A DNA stretch of 64,000 nt from RUG100 sp050953405 (GCA_050953405.1 JBMNMP010000001.1:186001-250000), one strand, 5' to 3'; shown: positions 52,341 to 60,976, numbered from the stretch's first letter. A program made the numbers and translations. The notes: generated by a model not told the origin, from the sequence alone.

Positions 52341-53759
52341 TTAGAGGCGGAAGTCTCTCTTTCCGCCGTTAATATCATCAAGATGCTCGCGTACGATGTT
52401 CTTGACATCGTCGTTCGGTATCATTTCAATCCTCTTCCTTATGAGTGCCTTGCCCTTCTCCTTGGTCTGCGGCAGAGCATAGTCCTCGAGGAATTCGTTC
52501 AGTGTCATCAGCGCGTTCGGCTGGCAGATGTTGGATATCTGTCCCGACTTCAGCAGCCTCATGAACCTGTCGCCTGTCCTCCCGGATCTGTAGCATGCCG
52601 TGCAGAAGCTGGGCACGTATCCCAGATCGATCAGCCAGTCTACGACCTCTCCCAGTGTACGCGTGTCGTTGACATCGAACTGGGCCGAGCTCTCTTCATC
52701 AGGCTCCTCCTCTACATAGCCGCCTACGGAAGTCCTGCTGCCGCCTGAGATCTGAGTGATGCCGATCTCGAGACATTCGCGCCTGGTCTTCTGGCTCTCA
52801 CGAGTAGACATGATCATACCGGTGTAGGGAACGGCTATTCTCAGCACGGCTACCAGGTGTTTGAAGATGTCGTCGGGAACTCCGTTGTCGAAGGTACCCG
52901 GGTCGATGTCATCTGCAGGCCTGATCCTGGGCACGCTGATCGTGTGCGGGCCGCAGCCGTAAGTATCCTCGAGGTGCTTGGCGTGCATCAGCTGTCCCAC
53001 AAAGTCGTATTTGTAGTTTTCAAGTCCGTAGAGCACTCCGCAGCCGACATCGTCGATGCCGCCCTCCATGGCGCGGTCCATGGCCTCGGTGTGATAAGCG
53101 TAGTCGCTCTTGGGGCCGGACGGGTGCAGCTCTTCATAAGCTTTCTTGTTGTATGTCTCCTGGAACAGGATGTAAGTGCCGATGCCGGCTTCCTTCAGCT
53201 TGCGATAATTTTCTACTGTCGTCGCCGCGATGTTCACATTGACCCTGCGGATCGCTCCGTTCTTGTGCTTGATGCTGTAAATGGTCTTGATAGATTCCAG
53301 TATGTACTCGATGGGGTTGTTCTTTGGATCTTCGCCCGACTCGATGGCCAGTCTCTTGTGTCCCATGTCCTGCAGCGCGATGACCTCGCGGCGGATATCG
53401 TCCTGGCTGAGCTTTTTACGCGGGATGTGGTGGTTCTGACCGTGGTATGGACAGTATACGCATCCGTTGATGCAGTAGTTTGAAAGATAGAGCGGAGCAA
53501 ACATAACGATCCTGTTGCCGTAGAATTTCTCTTTGATCGCCTTTGCCAGATGGAAAGTCTCCTGGATGATCTCCTCGTCCTGGCACTCCAGCAGCGTCAT
53601 CGCTTCCTTGAAGTCGAGGCCCTTTGCCTCTCTGCCCTTTGCAAGGATCTCCCGCATCAGTGCGAGGTCATCCTTGTGTTCATCGGCATAAGCTATGGTT
53701 TTCAGGATCTCCTCATCATTGATAAATTCTTCCGCATTTTTAGATTTACTGTTATACAT
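52341..53759 (-). CDS. hydG: [FeFe]-hydrogenase maturation radical SAM tyrosine lyase HydG
   Basis: 472 residues. It splits tyrosine to make CO and CN ligands for the H-cluster. The radical SAM cluster motif is CINGCVYC (C-x3-C-x2-C) near residue 96. The C-terminal auxiliary cluster lies in CTACYRSGRTGDRFM near residue 410. The N-terminal helical part (EEILKTIAYADEHKDDLALMREIL) matches HydG/ThiH. AAGGGAG precedes the ATG. An unusual structured leader with a terminator lies upstream. Tyrosine as substrate links it loosely to the aromatic operon. Confidence 0.96.
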   Translation of the reverse strand: MYNSKSKNAEEFINDEEILKTIAYADEHKDDLALMREILAKGREAKGLDFKEAMTLLECQDEEIIQETFHLAKAIKEKFYGNRIVMFAPLYLSNYCINGCVYCPYHGQNHHIPRKKLSQDDIRREVIALQDMGHKRLAIESGEDPKNNPIEYILESIKTIYSIKHKNGAIRRVNVNIAATTVENYRKLKEAGIGTYILFQETYNKKAYEELHPSGPKSDYAYHTEAMDRAMEGGIDDVGCGVLYGLENYKYDFVGQLMHAKHLEDTYGCGPHTISVPRIRPADDIDPGTFDNGVPDDIFKHLVAVLRIAVPYTGMIMSTRESQKTRRECLEIGITQISGGSRTSVGGYVEEEPDEESSAQFDVNDTRTLGEVVDWLIDLGYVPSFCTACYRSGRTGDRFMRLLKSGQISNICQPNALMTLNEFLEDYALPQTKEKGKALIRKRIEMIPNDDVKNIVREHLDDINGGKRDFRL

Positions 53760-53779
53760 TTTGAACTCCCTTCATATCG

Positions 53780-53801
53780 AGCGTTAGTCTTGGTTAACGC
53801 T
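53780..53801 (-). other. Small hairpin before the hydG ribosome binding site
   Basis: AGCGTTA and TAACGCT pair perfectly around an eight-base loop, between the leader terminator and the hydG ribosome binding site. It may set translation access or mRNA stability. Confidence 0.5.
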
Positions 53802-53802
53802 A

Positions 53803-53841
53803 TAAAAAATCCTCCGCAAGGCGCATGACCCCGCAGAGGAT
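53803..53841 (-). terminator. Terminator in the hydG leader
   Basis: On the minus strand the 13-base arms ATCCTCTGCGGGG (53829-53841) and CCTTGCGGAGGAT (53809-53821) pair with three G-U, loop TCATGCG, followed by TTTTT. No gene ends upstream on this strand, so it acts inside the leader and not as the end of another unit. Confidence 0.8.
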
Positions 53842-53915
53842 GGAAGTCCTCATCACGATTAAGCCATTCGCCTTCTCACTCGGTACGCCGCATCGGCGCC
53901 CTCGCAGTCAGTACG
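53803..53915 (-). ncRNA. Unclassified leader RNA upstream of hydG
   Basis: Minus-strand transcript between the divergent ALDH gene and hydG. A short CGCC/GGCG hairpin (CGCCGATGCGGCG) flanked by GTAC repeats lies at the 5' side. A GAGGA/TCCTC pairing (53847-53851 with 53836-53840) competes with an intrinsic terminator that uses the same TCCTC. It matches no riboswitch class I know, including lysine, T-box, cobalamin, SAM and NiCo. A 17-codon frame starting at 53853 crosses the terminator but has no good ribosome binding site. The upstream end is uncertain. Confidence 0.55.
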
Positions 53916-54057
53916 TTATAGATCAGTCGTCAACTATTTCTGCCTTTCAGCACTTCTACTATAACATTTTTGCCCCGATTCCACCACTGCAAACAGGCGT
54001 TTTTTGCCAAAAGCGCAAAATAGTCCCTGCAGGGTGCCCGGCGACCCGCCGCTATGA

Positions 54058-54063
54058 TATAAT
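54058..54063 (+). promoter_or_regulatory. Extended -10 promoter of the aldehyde dehydrogenase gene
   Basis: TGATATAAT is an extended -10 box. The -35 is weak. A CCCTGCAGGG palindrome lies about 25 bases upstream. Confidence 0.5.
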
Positions 54064-54101
54064 ATTGTAGGAAATTTGCGGTCACCATGAGGAGGTAAGC
54101 C

Positions 54102-55601
54102 ATGAAATCTGCATCCACCAATGAATATAAAGCCATCGCCGCCGGTTTGAAGCTGCCGCATCTGGCGGTCATCGACGGAGAGCTGCGTTCTTCCGCATCG
54201 GGGAGGACCTTCCCCGCGATCAACCCTGCCGACGGCAGCACCCTGACTGCGGTAGCCGACTGCCAGACCGTTGATATCGATGAAGCGGCGGCCGCTGCCA
54301 GACGTGCCTTTGAAGACGGCCGCTGGAGCAGGATGCCGCTGGCGGAGCGACGCGGGATACTGCTGAAACTGGCGGATCTCATCGACCGCGACTGTCAGCA
54401 GCTGGCAGTGATGGAGACCCTGGACAGCGGCAAGCCCATTTCCTGCAGCCTGACGGAAGATGTCCCCGGCGCCGCAGAGTCTTTCAGATTCGCCGCCGAA
54501 TCCATGGACAAAATCAACAGCGAGGTGCTCCCCGCTGATGAAGAGGAGATCTGCCTCACGCGACTGGAGCCCTACGGTGTCTGCGCCGCGGTACTGCTCT
54601 GGAATTTTCCCCTGGGAACCGCGGCCATGAAAATCGCACCGATCCTGGCGGCCGGGAACAGCGTCATCGCCAAACCGGCGAGCGCCGCCAGCCTGACGAC
54701 TCTGAAGCTCGGCGAACTGGCCCTGGAAGCAGGTATCCCCGCAGGAGTTCTCAATGTGGTCCCCGGAAAGGGCAGCGTGATCGGCGAATATCTGGGCAAG
54801 CACCCCGATGTCGATCTGATCACCTTCACGGGTTCTACGGATGTCGGGAAATCCCTGCTGGTTTCCTCCGGCAGCTCGAACACCAAACGCGTGCTGCTGG
54901 AGCTGGGAGGCAAGAGTCCTGCAGTAGTCATGCCGGGGATCAGCGACCCTCAGGCGGCCGCGGAGGAAATCGTCGCTGCCGCGCTCTGGAACATGGGCGA
55001 AAACTGCACCCAGAACTCCCGCATCCTGCTGCATGAGGACATCCACGATGAAATGGTATCCCTGATCCTGAAGGAAATGGAGGCCTGGCAGCCGGGCGAT
55101 CCCCTGGATCCGGCAACGATGCAGGGCGCTCTGATCTCACGTGAACATATGGAAAAGGTGCTCCGTTACATAGAAACGGGCAAAAAAGAAGGTGCCCGGC
55201 TGCTCTGCGGCGGCCGGCAGATAATGAAGGACAGCGGCGGCTGTTATCTGGAGCCCGGTGTTTTCGATGGATGCAGCCGGAAAATGACCATCATGCAGGA
55301 AGAGATCTTCGGTCCTCTGTTCGGTATAGAGACATTCCGCACTGTGGACGAAGCCATCGCCATGGCCAACGACACGCGTTACGGTCTTCAGGCTTCAGTG
55401 TATGCGGACGACGTGAACGAGATCTCACAGCTCTGCCGCGGTATCCGCGCCGGAGTCATCTCTGTCAACGAATTCTCGGAAGGCGGTCTCAATGCCCCCT
55501 TCGGCGGATTCAAACAATCCGGCTTTTTCAACCGTGACAATTCGCTCATGTCCATCAGACAGTTCATGGAATTAAAGACAGTGATCGTAAAGGTACGCTG
55601 A
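54102..55601 (+). CDS. NAD(P)-dependent aldehyde dehydrogenase
   Basis: 499 residues, full-length ALDH. LLWNFPLG (near residue 165) places the oxyanion Asn, and ITFTGSTDVGK the nucleotide site. The general base Glu lies in LLELGGKSPAVV near residue 268, and the catalytic Cys in NMGENCTQNSRILL near residue 300. EEIFGPLFG and FGGFKQSG are late motifs. It is closest in pattern to PuuC / gamma-aminobutyraldehyde-type enzymes, but substrate cannot be fixed. GGAGG precedes the ATG. It stands alone and abuts the convergent EamA gene (stop codons adjacent). Confidence 0.92.
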   Translation: MKSASTNEYKAIAAGLKLPHLAVIDGELRSSASGRTFPAINPADGSTLTAVADCQTVDIDEAAAAARRAFEDGRWSRMPLAERRGILLKLADLIDRDCQQLAVMETLDSGKPISCSLTEDVPGAAESFRFAAESMDKINSEVLPADEEEICLTRLEPYGVCAAVLLWNFPLGTAAMKIAPILAAGNSVIAKPASAASLTTLKLGELALEAGIPAGVLNVVPGKGSVIGEYLGKHPDVDLITFTGSTDVGKSLLVSSGSSNTKRVLLELGGKSPAVVMPGISDPQAAAEEIVAAALWNMGENCTQNSRILLHEDIHDEMVSLILKEMEAWQPGDPLDPATMQGALISREHMEKVLRYIETGKKEGARLLCGGRQIMKDSGGCYLEPGVFDGCSRKMTIMQEEIFGPLFGIETFRTVDEAIAMANDTRYGLQASVYADDVNEISQLCRGIRAGVISVNEFSEGGLNAPFGGFKQSGFFNRDNSLMSIRQFMELKTVIVKVR

Positions 55602-56519
55602 TCACTGATCGGCAGCAGCGGGGTCTTCGGGCCCCGTTCCTTCGCGGTCTTTCTTTGAAGGCAGATTTGCTATGAGCACCGCGGCCACCACCATAGCCGC
55701 ACCGATCAGCATCTTGTGCGTCAGCACGTCGCCCACCAGGAGGAAGCCGAATATGCATGCGAGCACCGGCTCAAATGTATTGATCAGCGCCGCATTGCCG
55801 GGTCCGATCATCTTCACGCCCATGGCGTACATGAGGATCGCGAGGAAAGCACAGACCACAGCCAGCAGTATCATCAGCAGAAACTGACGCGGTTCCAGCG
55901 CGAACATCTTGTGTCCGCTCAAGCCGCAGCGAAAACCGTTGAACACTGCCGATGACAGCAGCACATAGCCGGACACGGCAAATGAATCCTGCTTTTTCAG
56001 ACTCCTGGAACCCAGCCCAAACAGATATGCCACATAGCAAAGTGCAGTCCCGAAGGCGAAGGCGATGCCGACGATATTGCCCTTGATGTCCGGCGACCAC
56101 ACGATCAGCACCAGGCCGGCCATCGATAAAATGACCGCCAGTATCTTCATGATGCGTACCGGTTCCCTGCCGGAGATCATCTCGATAGCTATGATTATAG
56201 CCGGGAAAGTGAAAGATACGATCGTCGCCAGCGAACCTGAGATATAGTCAAAAGCACAGTAAAGGGTCGTCGCCAGTCCTATATAGGACACACAGACCAC
56301 GGCCATTATCAGCGCCGATTTTTTATCAAAGCGGAAATTGACCTTTCGTGCCAGGATGAATATCCACATCAGTATGGCCGCATACAGGAACTTGTTGAAC
56401 AACAGCGTTTCCGTAGCCACGCCGACCCTGAAGGCCAGGAATGAAAGTGAGGGGACCAGTCCGTAACAGATAGTGGTGCCAATGATACAAGATATTCCGA
56501 GTGCTTTGCTGTTCTTCAT
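55602..56519 (-). CDS. EamA/DMT-family transporter
   Basis: 305 residues with about ten hydrophobic helices in two EamA repeats. The first repeat begins ALGISCIIGTTICYG, and the second near residue 150 (GIAFAFGTALCYVAYLFGLG). NAALINTFEPVLACIFGFLLVGD is the conserved late EamA stretch. The charged tail of about 20 residues is cytoplasmic. Likely exports a metabolite; substrate unknown. Confidence 0.9.
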   Translation of the reverse strand: MKNSKALGISCIIGTTICYGLVPSLSFLAFRVGVATETLLFNKFLYAAILMWIFILARKVNFRFDKKSALIMAVVCVSYIGLATTLYCAFDYISGSLATIVSFTFPAIIIAIEMISGREPVRIMKILAVILSMAGLVLIVWSPDIKGNIVGIAFAFGTALCYVAYLFGLGSRSLKKQDSFAVSGYVLLSSAVFNGFRCGLSGHKMFALEPRQFLLMILLAVVCAFLAILMYAMGVKMIGPGNAALINTFEPVLACIFGFLLVGDVLTHKMLIGAAMVVAAVLIANLPSKKDREGTGPEDPAAADQ

Positions 56520-56553
56520 AGCTCCTGCCTTTCATTTTACAACCCCTTCATAT

Positions 56554-56559
56554 ATTATA
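56554..56559 (-). promoter_or_regulatory. Probable -10 of the EamA gene
   Basis: A minus-strand TATAAT; TTTTAT sits 17 bases upstream as a poor -35. Divergent from the Crp/Fnr gene. Confidence 0.4.
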
Positions 56560-56717
56560 CATATCTTTTCGCGCCAATAAAACCCCCGCAGCGCATCTTG
56601 GTGCCTCATTGTCAGACTTTTTTCACAAATTTCATATGGCTCCGGAGGCTGCCGGTGATCAAATACGCACTCGCCTAAGGTAAATGCGATATGTTATAAT
56701 GATACCGGAGGTAAAAC

Positions 56718-57404
56718 ATGACAACTATTCCTGACAGTGTAAGAGACAGCAGCGCCCTGTTTTCCGGGATGACCGAGTCTGAAATCGAGTCCTGCCTCAC
56801 TTGCAGCGGCGCCAAGGTAATTTCATATCAGAAAGACGAGCTGGTGTTCCACCAGGCGGACGTGCCCAGCGAACTGCTGCTCCTGGTAGACGGCGATATC
56901 GTCATCGGCAATGATTCGCCTGACGGCAGGCGCAACATCATGAACACGATATCCACCCCGGGGGAACTGTTCGGAGAGGTGTTCCTCTTCATCGGCAACA
57001 GAGAATACGACTATTATGCACAGGCGCGCACCGACGCCAGGGTACTGCACATGCCGCGCAACTTTTTGTACCATACCTGCGGCGAAGGCTGCTCGCACCA
57101 CTCCAAACTGATCTCCAACATGATGTCCATACTGGCCGGCAAAGCTTATGCCCTCAACCGCAGACTGCAGGTGCTCTCATGCTCCACCCTGCGCGCCAAG
57201 ATCGCCAAGACCCTGCTGCTGAATTCCGGGAAAAACGGACGCCTGGACCTCAACATGAACCGCGAAGAACTGGCCGGATATCTGAATACCACCAGACCTT
57301 CGCTGTCCCGCGAACTCATGAAGATGCAGGATGAAGGCCTCATCGATGCCGGCAGGAAAACCATAGTCATCAAAGATCGCCAGTCTCTGTCGGACCTGAT
57401 TTGA
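56718..57404 (+). CDS. Crp/Fnr-family transcription regulator
   Basis: 228 residues. N-terminal cyclic-nucleotide-binding fold (FHQADVPSELLLLVDGDIVIGND and GELFGEVFLFIGN), dimer helix near residues 120-145, and a C-terminal winged helix with MNREELAGYLNTTRPSLSRELMKMQDEGLI. The PGELFGE pocket lacks the Arg-Ser pair that Crp uses for cAMP, so cAMP is unlikely. Cysteines (CLTC near residue 26, CGEGC near 119) could bind heme or a cluster (inference). It sits directly before hcp, so it is the best candidate for an HcpR-like regulator of nitrosative stress. A TATAAT lies at 56695-56700; leader very short. Confidence 0.9.
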   Translation: MTTIPDSVRDSSALFSGMTESEIESCLTCSGAKVISYQKDELVFHQADVPSELLLLVDGDIVIGNDSPDGRRNIMNTISTPGELFGEVFLFIGNREYDYYAQARTDARVLHMPRNFLYHTCGEGCSHHSKLISNMMSILAGKAYALNRRLQVLSCSTLRAKIAKTLLLNSGKNGRLDLNMNREELAGYLNTTRPSLSRELMKMQDEGLIDAGRKTIVIKDRQSLSDLI

Positions 57405-57435
57405 AAAAAAGATAAATTTTATAAAAAAAAATCAG

Positions 57436-57482
57436 AATTCGTAACATTAGTTACGGATTCTTTGTTTTACGGCTGTTAATAT
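57436..57482 (+). promoter_or_regulatory. Crp/Fnr-type operator and promoter of hcp
   Basis: CGTAAC-ATTA-GTTACG (57440-57455) is a perfect inverted repeat, longer with flanking bases (AATTCGTAAC with GTTACGGATT, nine of ten). Its centre is 57447.5. The likely -10, TAATAT (57477-57482), puts the start near 57489, so the site is centred at about -41.5. That is the class-II position for a Crp/Fnr activator. No proper -35 is present, which fits activator dependence. Confidence 0.65.
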
Positions 57483-57555
57483 ATGGGCATAAACAAGAAA
57501 ACAACAGCCGGGACAGGCTGGTGACAGAAAGGGGCCTATGCCCGGGAGGTAAAAG

Positions 57556-59421
57556 ATGGAAAATAAGATGTTTTGTTATCAGTGTCAGGAAACAGCAGGA
57601 TGCAAGGGATGTACACAGGCAGGTGTCTGTGGCAAGACCCCTGAGGTGGCTGCTATGCAGGATCTGCTGGTATACGTTACCAAGGGGCTGTCGGCAGTGA
57701 CCACACAGCTGCGCAGCGAAGGCAAGCCGGTCGCCAAAGAGATCAACCACATGGTCAGCAACAATCTCTTCACAACGATCACCAACGCGAACTTCGATGA
57801 GGAAGCTGTCGTTGCCAGGATCAGGGAGACTCTGGAAACAACTGAAAAGCTGAGCAAAGAAGTCAGCGATGCCGGTGCTCTGCTGCCGGTAGCACTGTGG
57901 AGACCGAACGATATCAATGACAGGGAAGAACTGAGAGCGAAGGCTAAAGAAGTCGGCGTTCTGTCCACAAAGGACGAGGACGTTCGCAGCCTGAGAGAGC
58001 TGATCACATACGGACTCAAGGGTCTGGCAGCTTATACAAAGCATGCTAATGTGCTGCTCCAGGACAACGAGGAGACCGATGCCTTCATGCAGAAGGCGCT
58101 CGCACTGACCACAGTCGACTCACTGTCGGTGGACGACCTTGTGGCTCTCACCCTGGAAACAGGAAAGCACGGCGTCGATGGAATGGCACTGCTGGATAAG
58201 GCCAACAATGAAGCTTATGGTACACCGGAACTGACAAAGGTCAATATCGGCGTCAGGAACAATCCGGCTATCCTGATCTCCGGACACGATCTGAGAGATA
58301 TGGAAATGCTGCTGGAGCAGACACAGGGAACCGGCGTGGATGTTTACACGCACTCCGAGATGCTGCCCGCACACTACTATCCGAAACTGAAGAAATACGA
58401 GAACTTCGTTGGTAATTATGGAAACGCATGGTGGAAGCAGAAAGATGAGTTCGAATCCTTCAACGGACCGATCCTGATGACTACAAACTGCATCGTGCCG
58501 CCGAAAGACAGCTACAAGGACAGGCTCTACACAACAGGTGCAGCGGGATATCCGGGCTGCAAGCACATCGAAGGCGGCATCGGCGAGCAAAAGGATTTCT
58601 CAGAGATCATCGAACACGCCAAGAAGTGCGCACCGCCGACAGAGATCGAGAACGGTGAGATCGTAGGCGGATTCGCACACGCACAGGTACTGGCACTGGC
58701 TGATCAGGTCGTAGACGCAGTCAAGTCCGGCGCCATCAAGAAGTTCATCGTCATGGCAGGCTGCGACGGACGCGCAAAATCGAGAAACTACTACACAGAT
58801 TTCGCAAAGGCTCTGCCGAAGGACACCGTGATCCTCACAGCAGGATGTGCAAAGTACAGATACAACAAGCTGGATCTGGGCGACATCGGTGGTATTCCGA
58901 GAGTACTGGATGCCGGACAGTGCAATGACTCCTACTCGCTGGCAGTGATCGCCATGAAGCTGCAGGAAGTCTTCGGTCTGGATGACATCAACGATCTGCC
59001 GATCGTATACAATATCGCCTGGTACGAGCAGAAGGCGGTCATCGTACTGCTGGCTCTCCTCTCACTGGGCGTCAAGAACATCCACCTGGGACCGACACTC
59101 CCCGCATTCCTTTCCGAAAACGTGGCTAAGGTGCTGGTAGATAACTTCGGTATCGCCGGTATCGGCAGCGTGGAAGATGACATCGAACTGTTCTTCGGCG
59201 AAGGCAGCGAAAAAAAAAATGATGCAGCAGTAAACGGAGATATGCTCATCGGTGAGATCCTCCGCAAGTATCCCGATTCGGCGACTACTCTGATCGACAT
59301 AGGAATGCACTGCCTGGGCTGCCCGTCATCGCAGATGGAAAGCCTCAAAGATGCCTGCATGGTACACGGCAAGAACGTCGATGAAGTCGTCGCCCAACTC
59401 AACCGGAAATTGAACGGCTAA
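57556..59421 (+). CDS. hcp: Hybrid cluster protein (hydroxylamine reductase) fused to a DUF1858 domain
   Basis: 621 residues. The N-terminal cluster motif is CYQCQETAGCKGCTQAGVCGK. The hybrid-cluster ligands include DLRDMEMLLEQT-near His/Glu, TTNCIVPP, CAKYRYNKLDLGDIGGIPRVLDAGQCND, and the C-terminal CHLGPTLP-like region with IHLGPTLPAF. It reduces NO or hydroxylamine. Residues from about 557 form a DUF1858 hybrid-cluster-associated disulfide domain (IGEILRKYPDSATTLIDIGMHCLGCPSS) with a CxxC-like pair. The two parts meet at a 10-A run (59210-59219). Normal Hcp is about 550 residues, so the extra domain is a fusion. Confidence 0.95.
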   Translation: MENKMFCYQCQETAGCKGCTQAGVCGKTPEVAAMQDLLVYVTKGLSAVTTQLRSEGKPVAKEINHMVSNNLFTTITNANFDEEAVVARIRETLETTEKLSKEVSDAGALLPVALWRPNDINDREELRAKAKEVGVLSTKDEDVRSLRELITYGLKGLAAYTKHANVLLQDNEETDAFMQKALALTTVDSLSVDDLVALTLETGKHGVDGMALLDKANNEAYGTPELTKVNIGVRNNPAILISGHDLRDMEMLLEQTQGTGVDVYTHSEMLPAHYYPKLKKYENFVGNYGNAWWKQKDEFESFNGPILMTTNCIVPPKDSYKDRLYTTGAAGYPGCKHIEGGIGEQKDFSEIIEHAKKCAPPTEIENGEIVGGFAHAQVLALADQVVDAVKSGAIKKFIVMAGCDGRAKSRNYYTDFAKALPKDTVILTAGCAKYRYNKLDLGDIGGIPRVLDAGQCNDSYSLAVIAMKLQEVFGLDDINDLPIVYNIAWYEQKAVIVLLALLSLGVKNIHLGPTLPAFLSENVAKVLVDNFGIAGIGSVEDDIELFFGEGSEKKNDAAVNGDMLIGEILRKYPDSATTLIDIGMHCLGCPSSQMESLKDACMVHGKNVDEVVAQLNRKLNG

Positions 59422-59438
59422 AAAAAAGAGGTAACAAT

Positions 59439-60047
59439 ATGAGTAAATTTTTAGGACCGATACACCACTGGCTCTACAACAAGATACAATTGCAGGAAGA
59501 GCTGATAGACAGCGTCCTCGAACAAAACGAGAAAAACGGCTGGGTCCCGGGACTGGCAGACTTTGTTGATGAAAACGTCGGCACAGTTGAGCGCAGGCCG
59601 CTGGAGGAGATCATCGATGAAGGCAACATCCACGGCTGGCTGCAGGGCAGGATATCTATCTCTGAAGCCCGTCTGGCGACCACGGTGACCCGCCTCCTGG
59701 AGGACGATCCCTCCAGGCTGGCAGAGCTGCAGGATGCGGCTTACCGGATGGGCAGCAGCCACCCGCTGCCCGAAGGAGCTACCGCATCTGAAGGCTTCAA
59801 GGCACTGAACGACTGCCTGCTGGACGGGATGCCCTGTGATCAGGTGAACCAGGTCATCGAAGAAACACCCGACCACGTCACCTGGAAAAAGCGCATGGAT
59901 CTGCACGCCCCGTACTGGGAAGACGCCGGCGGCAGCGTGAAGAACTATGATGCTATCCGGTCAAAGCTGACCGAAGGCATCATGAACAGCAGCGGCCTCA
60001 CATACGGCACGCTGGAAGATGATACTTTTGAGATACGCCAGCAGTAA
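59439..60047 (+). CDS. Unknown protein encoded with hcp
   Basis: 202 residues, not recognised. It begins MSKFLGPIHHWLYNKIQLQEEL, is acidic and appears soluble, with no signal or membrane segment. Repeated aromatic-glycine patches (NGWVPGLAD, HGWLQGRIS) and two Cys (DCLLDGMPC) are seen. It lies 17 bases after hcp with GAGGTAAC before the ATG, so the two are expressed together under the same operator. Working with Hcp in NO or hydroxylamine stress is the natural inference; a role as electron donor is unsupported, since no cofactor motif is visible. Confidence 0.75.
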   Translation: MSKFLGPIHHWLYNKIQLQEELIDSVLEQNEKNGWVPGLADFVDENVGTVERRPLEEIIDEGNIHGWLQGRISISEARLATTVTRLLEDDPSRLAELQDAAYRMGSSHPLPEGATASEGFKALNDCLLDGMPCDQVNQVIEETPDHVTWKKRMDLHAPYWEDAGGSVKNYDAIRSKLTEGIMNSSGLTYGTLEDDTFEIRQQ

Positions 60048-60061
60048 GTTGCGGCAAAGTC

Positions 60062-60100
60062 AAAAAAACTGTTCGCATCATTTGATGCGAACAGTTTTTT
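60062..60100. terminator. Strong bidirectional terminator between the hcp operon and prmC
   Basis: AAAAAACTGTTCGCATC (60063-60079) pairs perfectly with GATGCGAACAGTTTTTT (60084-60100). It serves both converging operons. Confidence 0.95.
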
Positions 60101-60118
60101 ACTCTTATTGATATCGGA

Positions 60119-60976
60119 TCAGCGCGATTTGCCAAGCAGCCTGGCACTGACGACTCTGTCGTTCCCGGCCAGATCCTTGTATGTCTGTATATCGCACAGC
60201 TTTCCGGTCTCTATCATCAGCTGTTCCACGGCTGCGCTCTGATCGTTTCCGATCTCGAGCACCAGAATGCCCTCTTTCTTGAGATGTTTCGGGGCCAGGC
60301 CTATGATCTGCAGATAATAGTCCAGCCCATCGGCTCCGCCATCCAGTGCCTCGATCGGTTCGTGGTCGCGCACTTCAGGCATCAGCGTCGGTATCACATC
60401 GCTCCTGATGTACGGAGGATTGGAGACTATCATATTGTACTTCTTCCTCTTGACCGGCTCGAAGAGATTGCCCAGGCGGACATCCATCTTTATGCCCCAG
60501 GCGTTGGCATTGTCCTTGGTCAGCTCTACCGCCGCCTCGCTGCTGTCCACCGCAGTCACCTTCGCCTTGGGAATATGGTGTGCCAGAGCTACACCAATGC
60601 ATCCCGAGCCGCAGCAGAGATCGAGTATATCGCCCTTCCTGCCCTGAAACAGTTTTTCCGCCGTCTCCACGACCGTCTCCGTATCCTGGCGCGGGATCAG
60701 CACATCGGGACGCACATCGAAAGTCATCCCCATGAATTCCTGTTCACCTGTCAGATGCTGCAGGGGAATGTGCTGGCAGCGCTTTGCGATCAGCTGCAGA
60801 TACTGCTCCATCGTCTTGTCATCAGCCTCATCGCTCCAGGCCATGAAGAATCTCGCTCTATCGATTTTCTTCAGCCAGCAGTAGAGGATCTCGGCTTCGA
60901 TCTTGTGCTCTGCTACTCCGGCTTCCCGCAGCTGCAGGTCGCCCATCTTTACTATGTCAGAAACCAGTAAACTCAT
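60119..60976 (-). CDS. prmC: Release factor glutamine methyltransferase
   Basis: 285 residues. Methylates the GGQ glutamine of peptide release factors with SAM. The N-terminal helical domain has YLQLIAKRCQHIPLQHLTGEQEFMGM. SAM motif I is ILDLCCGSGCIGVALAHHIP near residue 118, with AVDSSEAAVELTKDNA following. The catalytic NPPY is in NMIVSNPPYIRSD near residue 185. In many Clostridia prfA follows this gene; here the hcp operon converges instead. Confidence 0.95.
   Translation of the reverse strand: MSLLVSDIVKMGDLQLREAGVAEHKIEAEILYCWLKKIDRARFFMAWSDEADDKTMEQYLQLIAKRCQHIPLQHLTGEQEFMGMTFDVRPDVLIPRQDTETVVETAEKLFQGRKGDILDLCCGSGCIGVALAHHIPKAKVTAVDSSEAAVELTKDNANAWGIKMDVRLGNLFEPVKRKKYNMIVSNPPYIRSDVIPTLMPEVRDHEPIEALDGGADGLDYYLQIIGLAPKHLKKEGILVLEIGNDQSAAVEQLMIETGKLCDIQTYKDLAGNDRVVSARLLGKSR

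Noticed and set aside
53800..53853. 17-codon frame inside the hydG leader terminator
   Set aside because: No Shine-Dalgarno at a usable distance and no repeated regulatory codons, so it is not listed as a gene; kept as an alternative in the finding.
53825..54070. 81-codon plus-strand frame over the hydG leader
   Set aside because: No ribosome binding site, odd composition; it runs through the leader and both divergent promoters.
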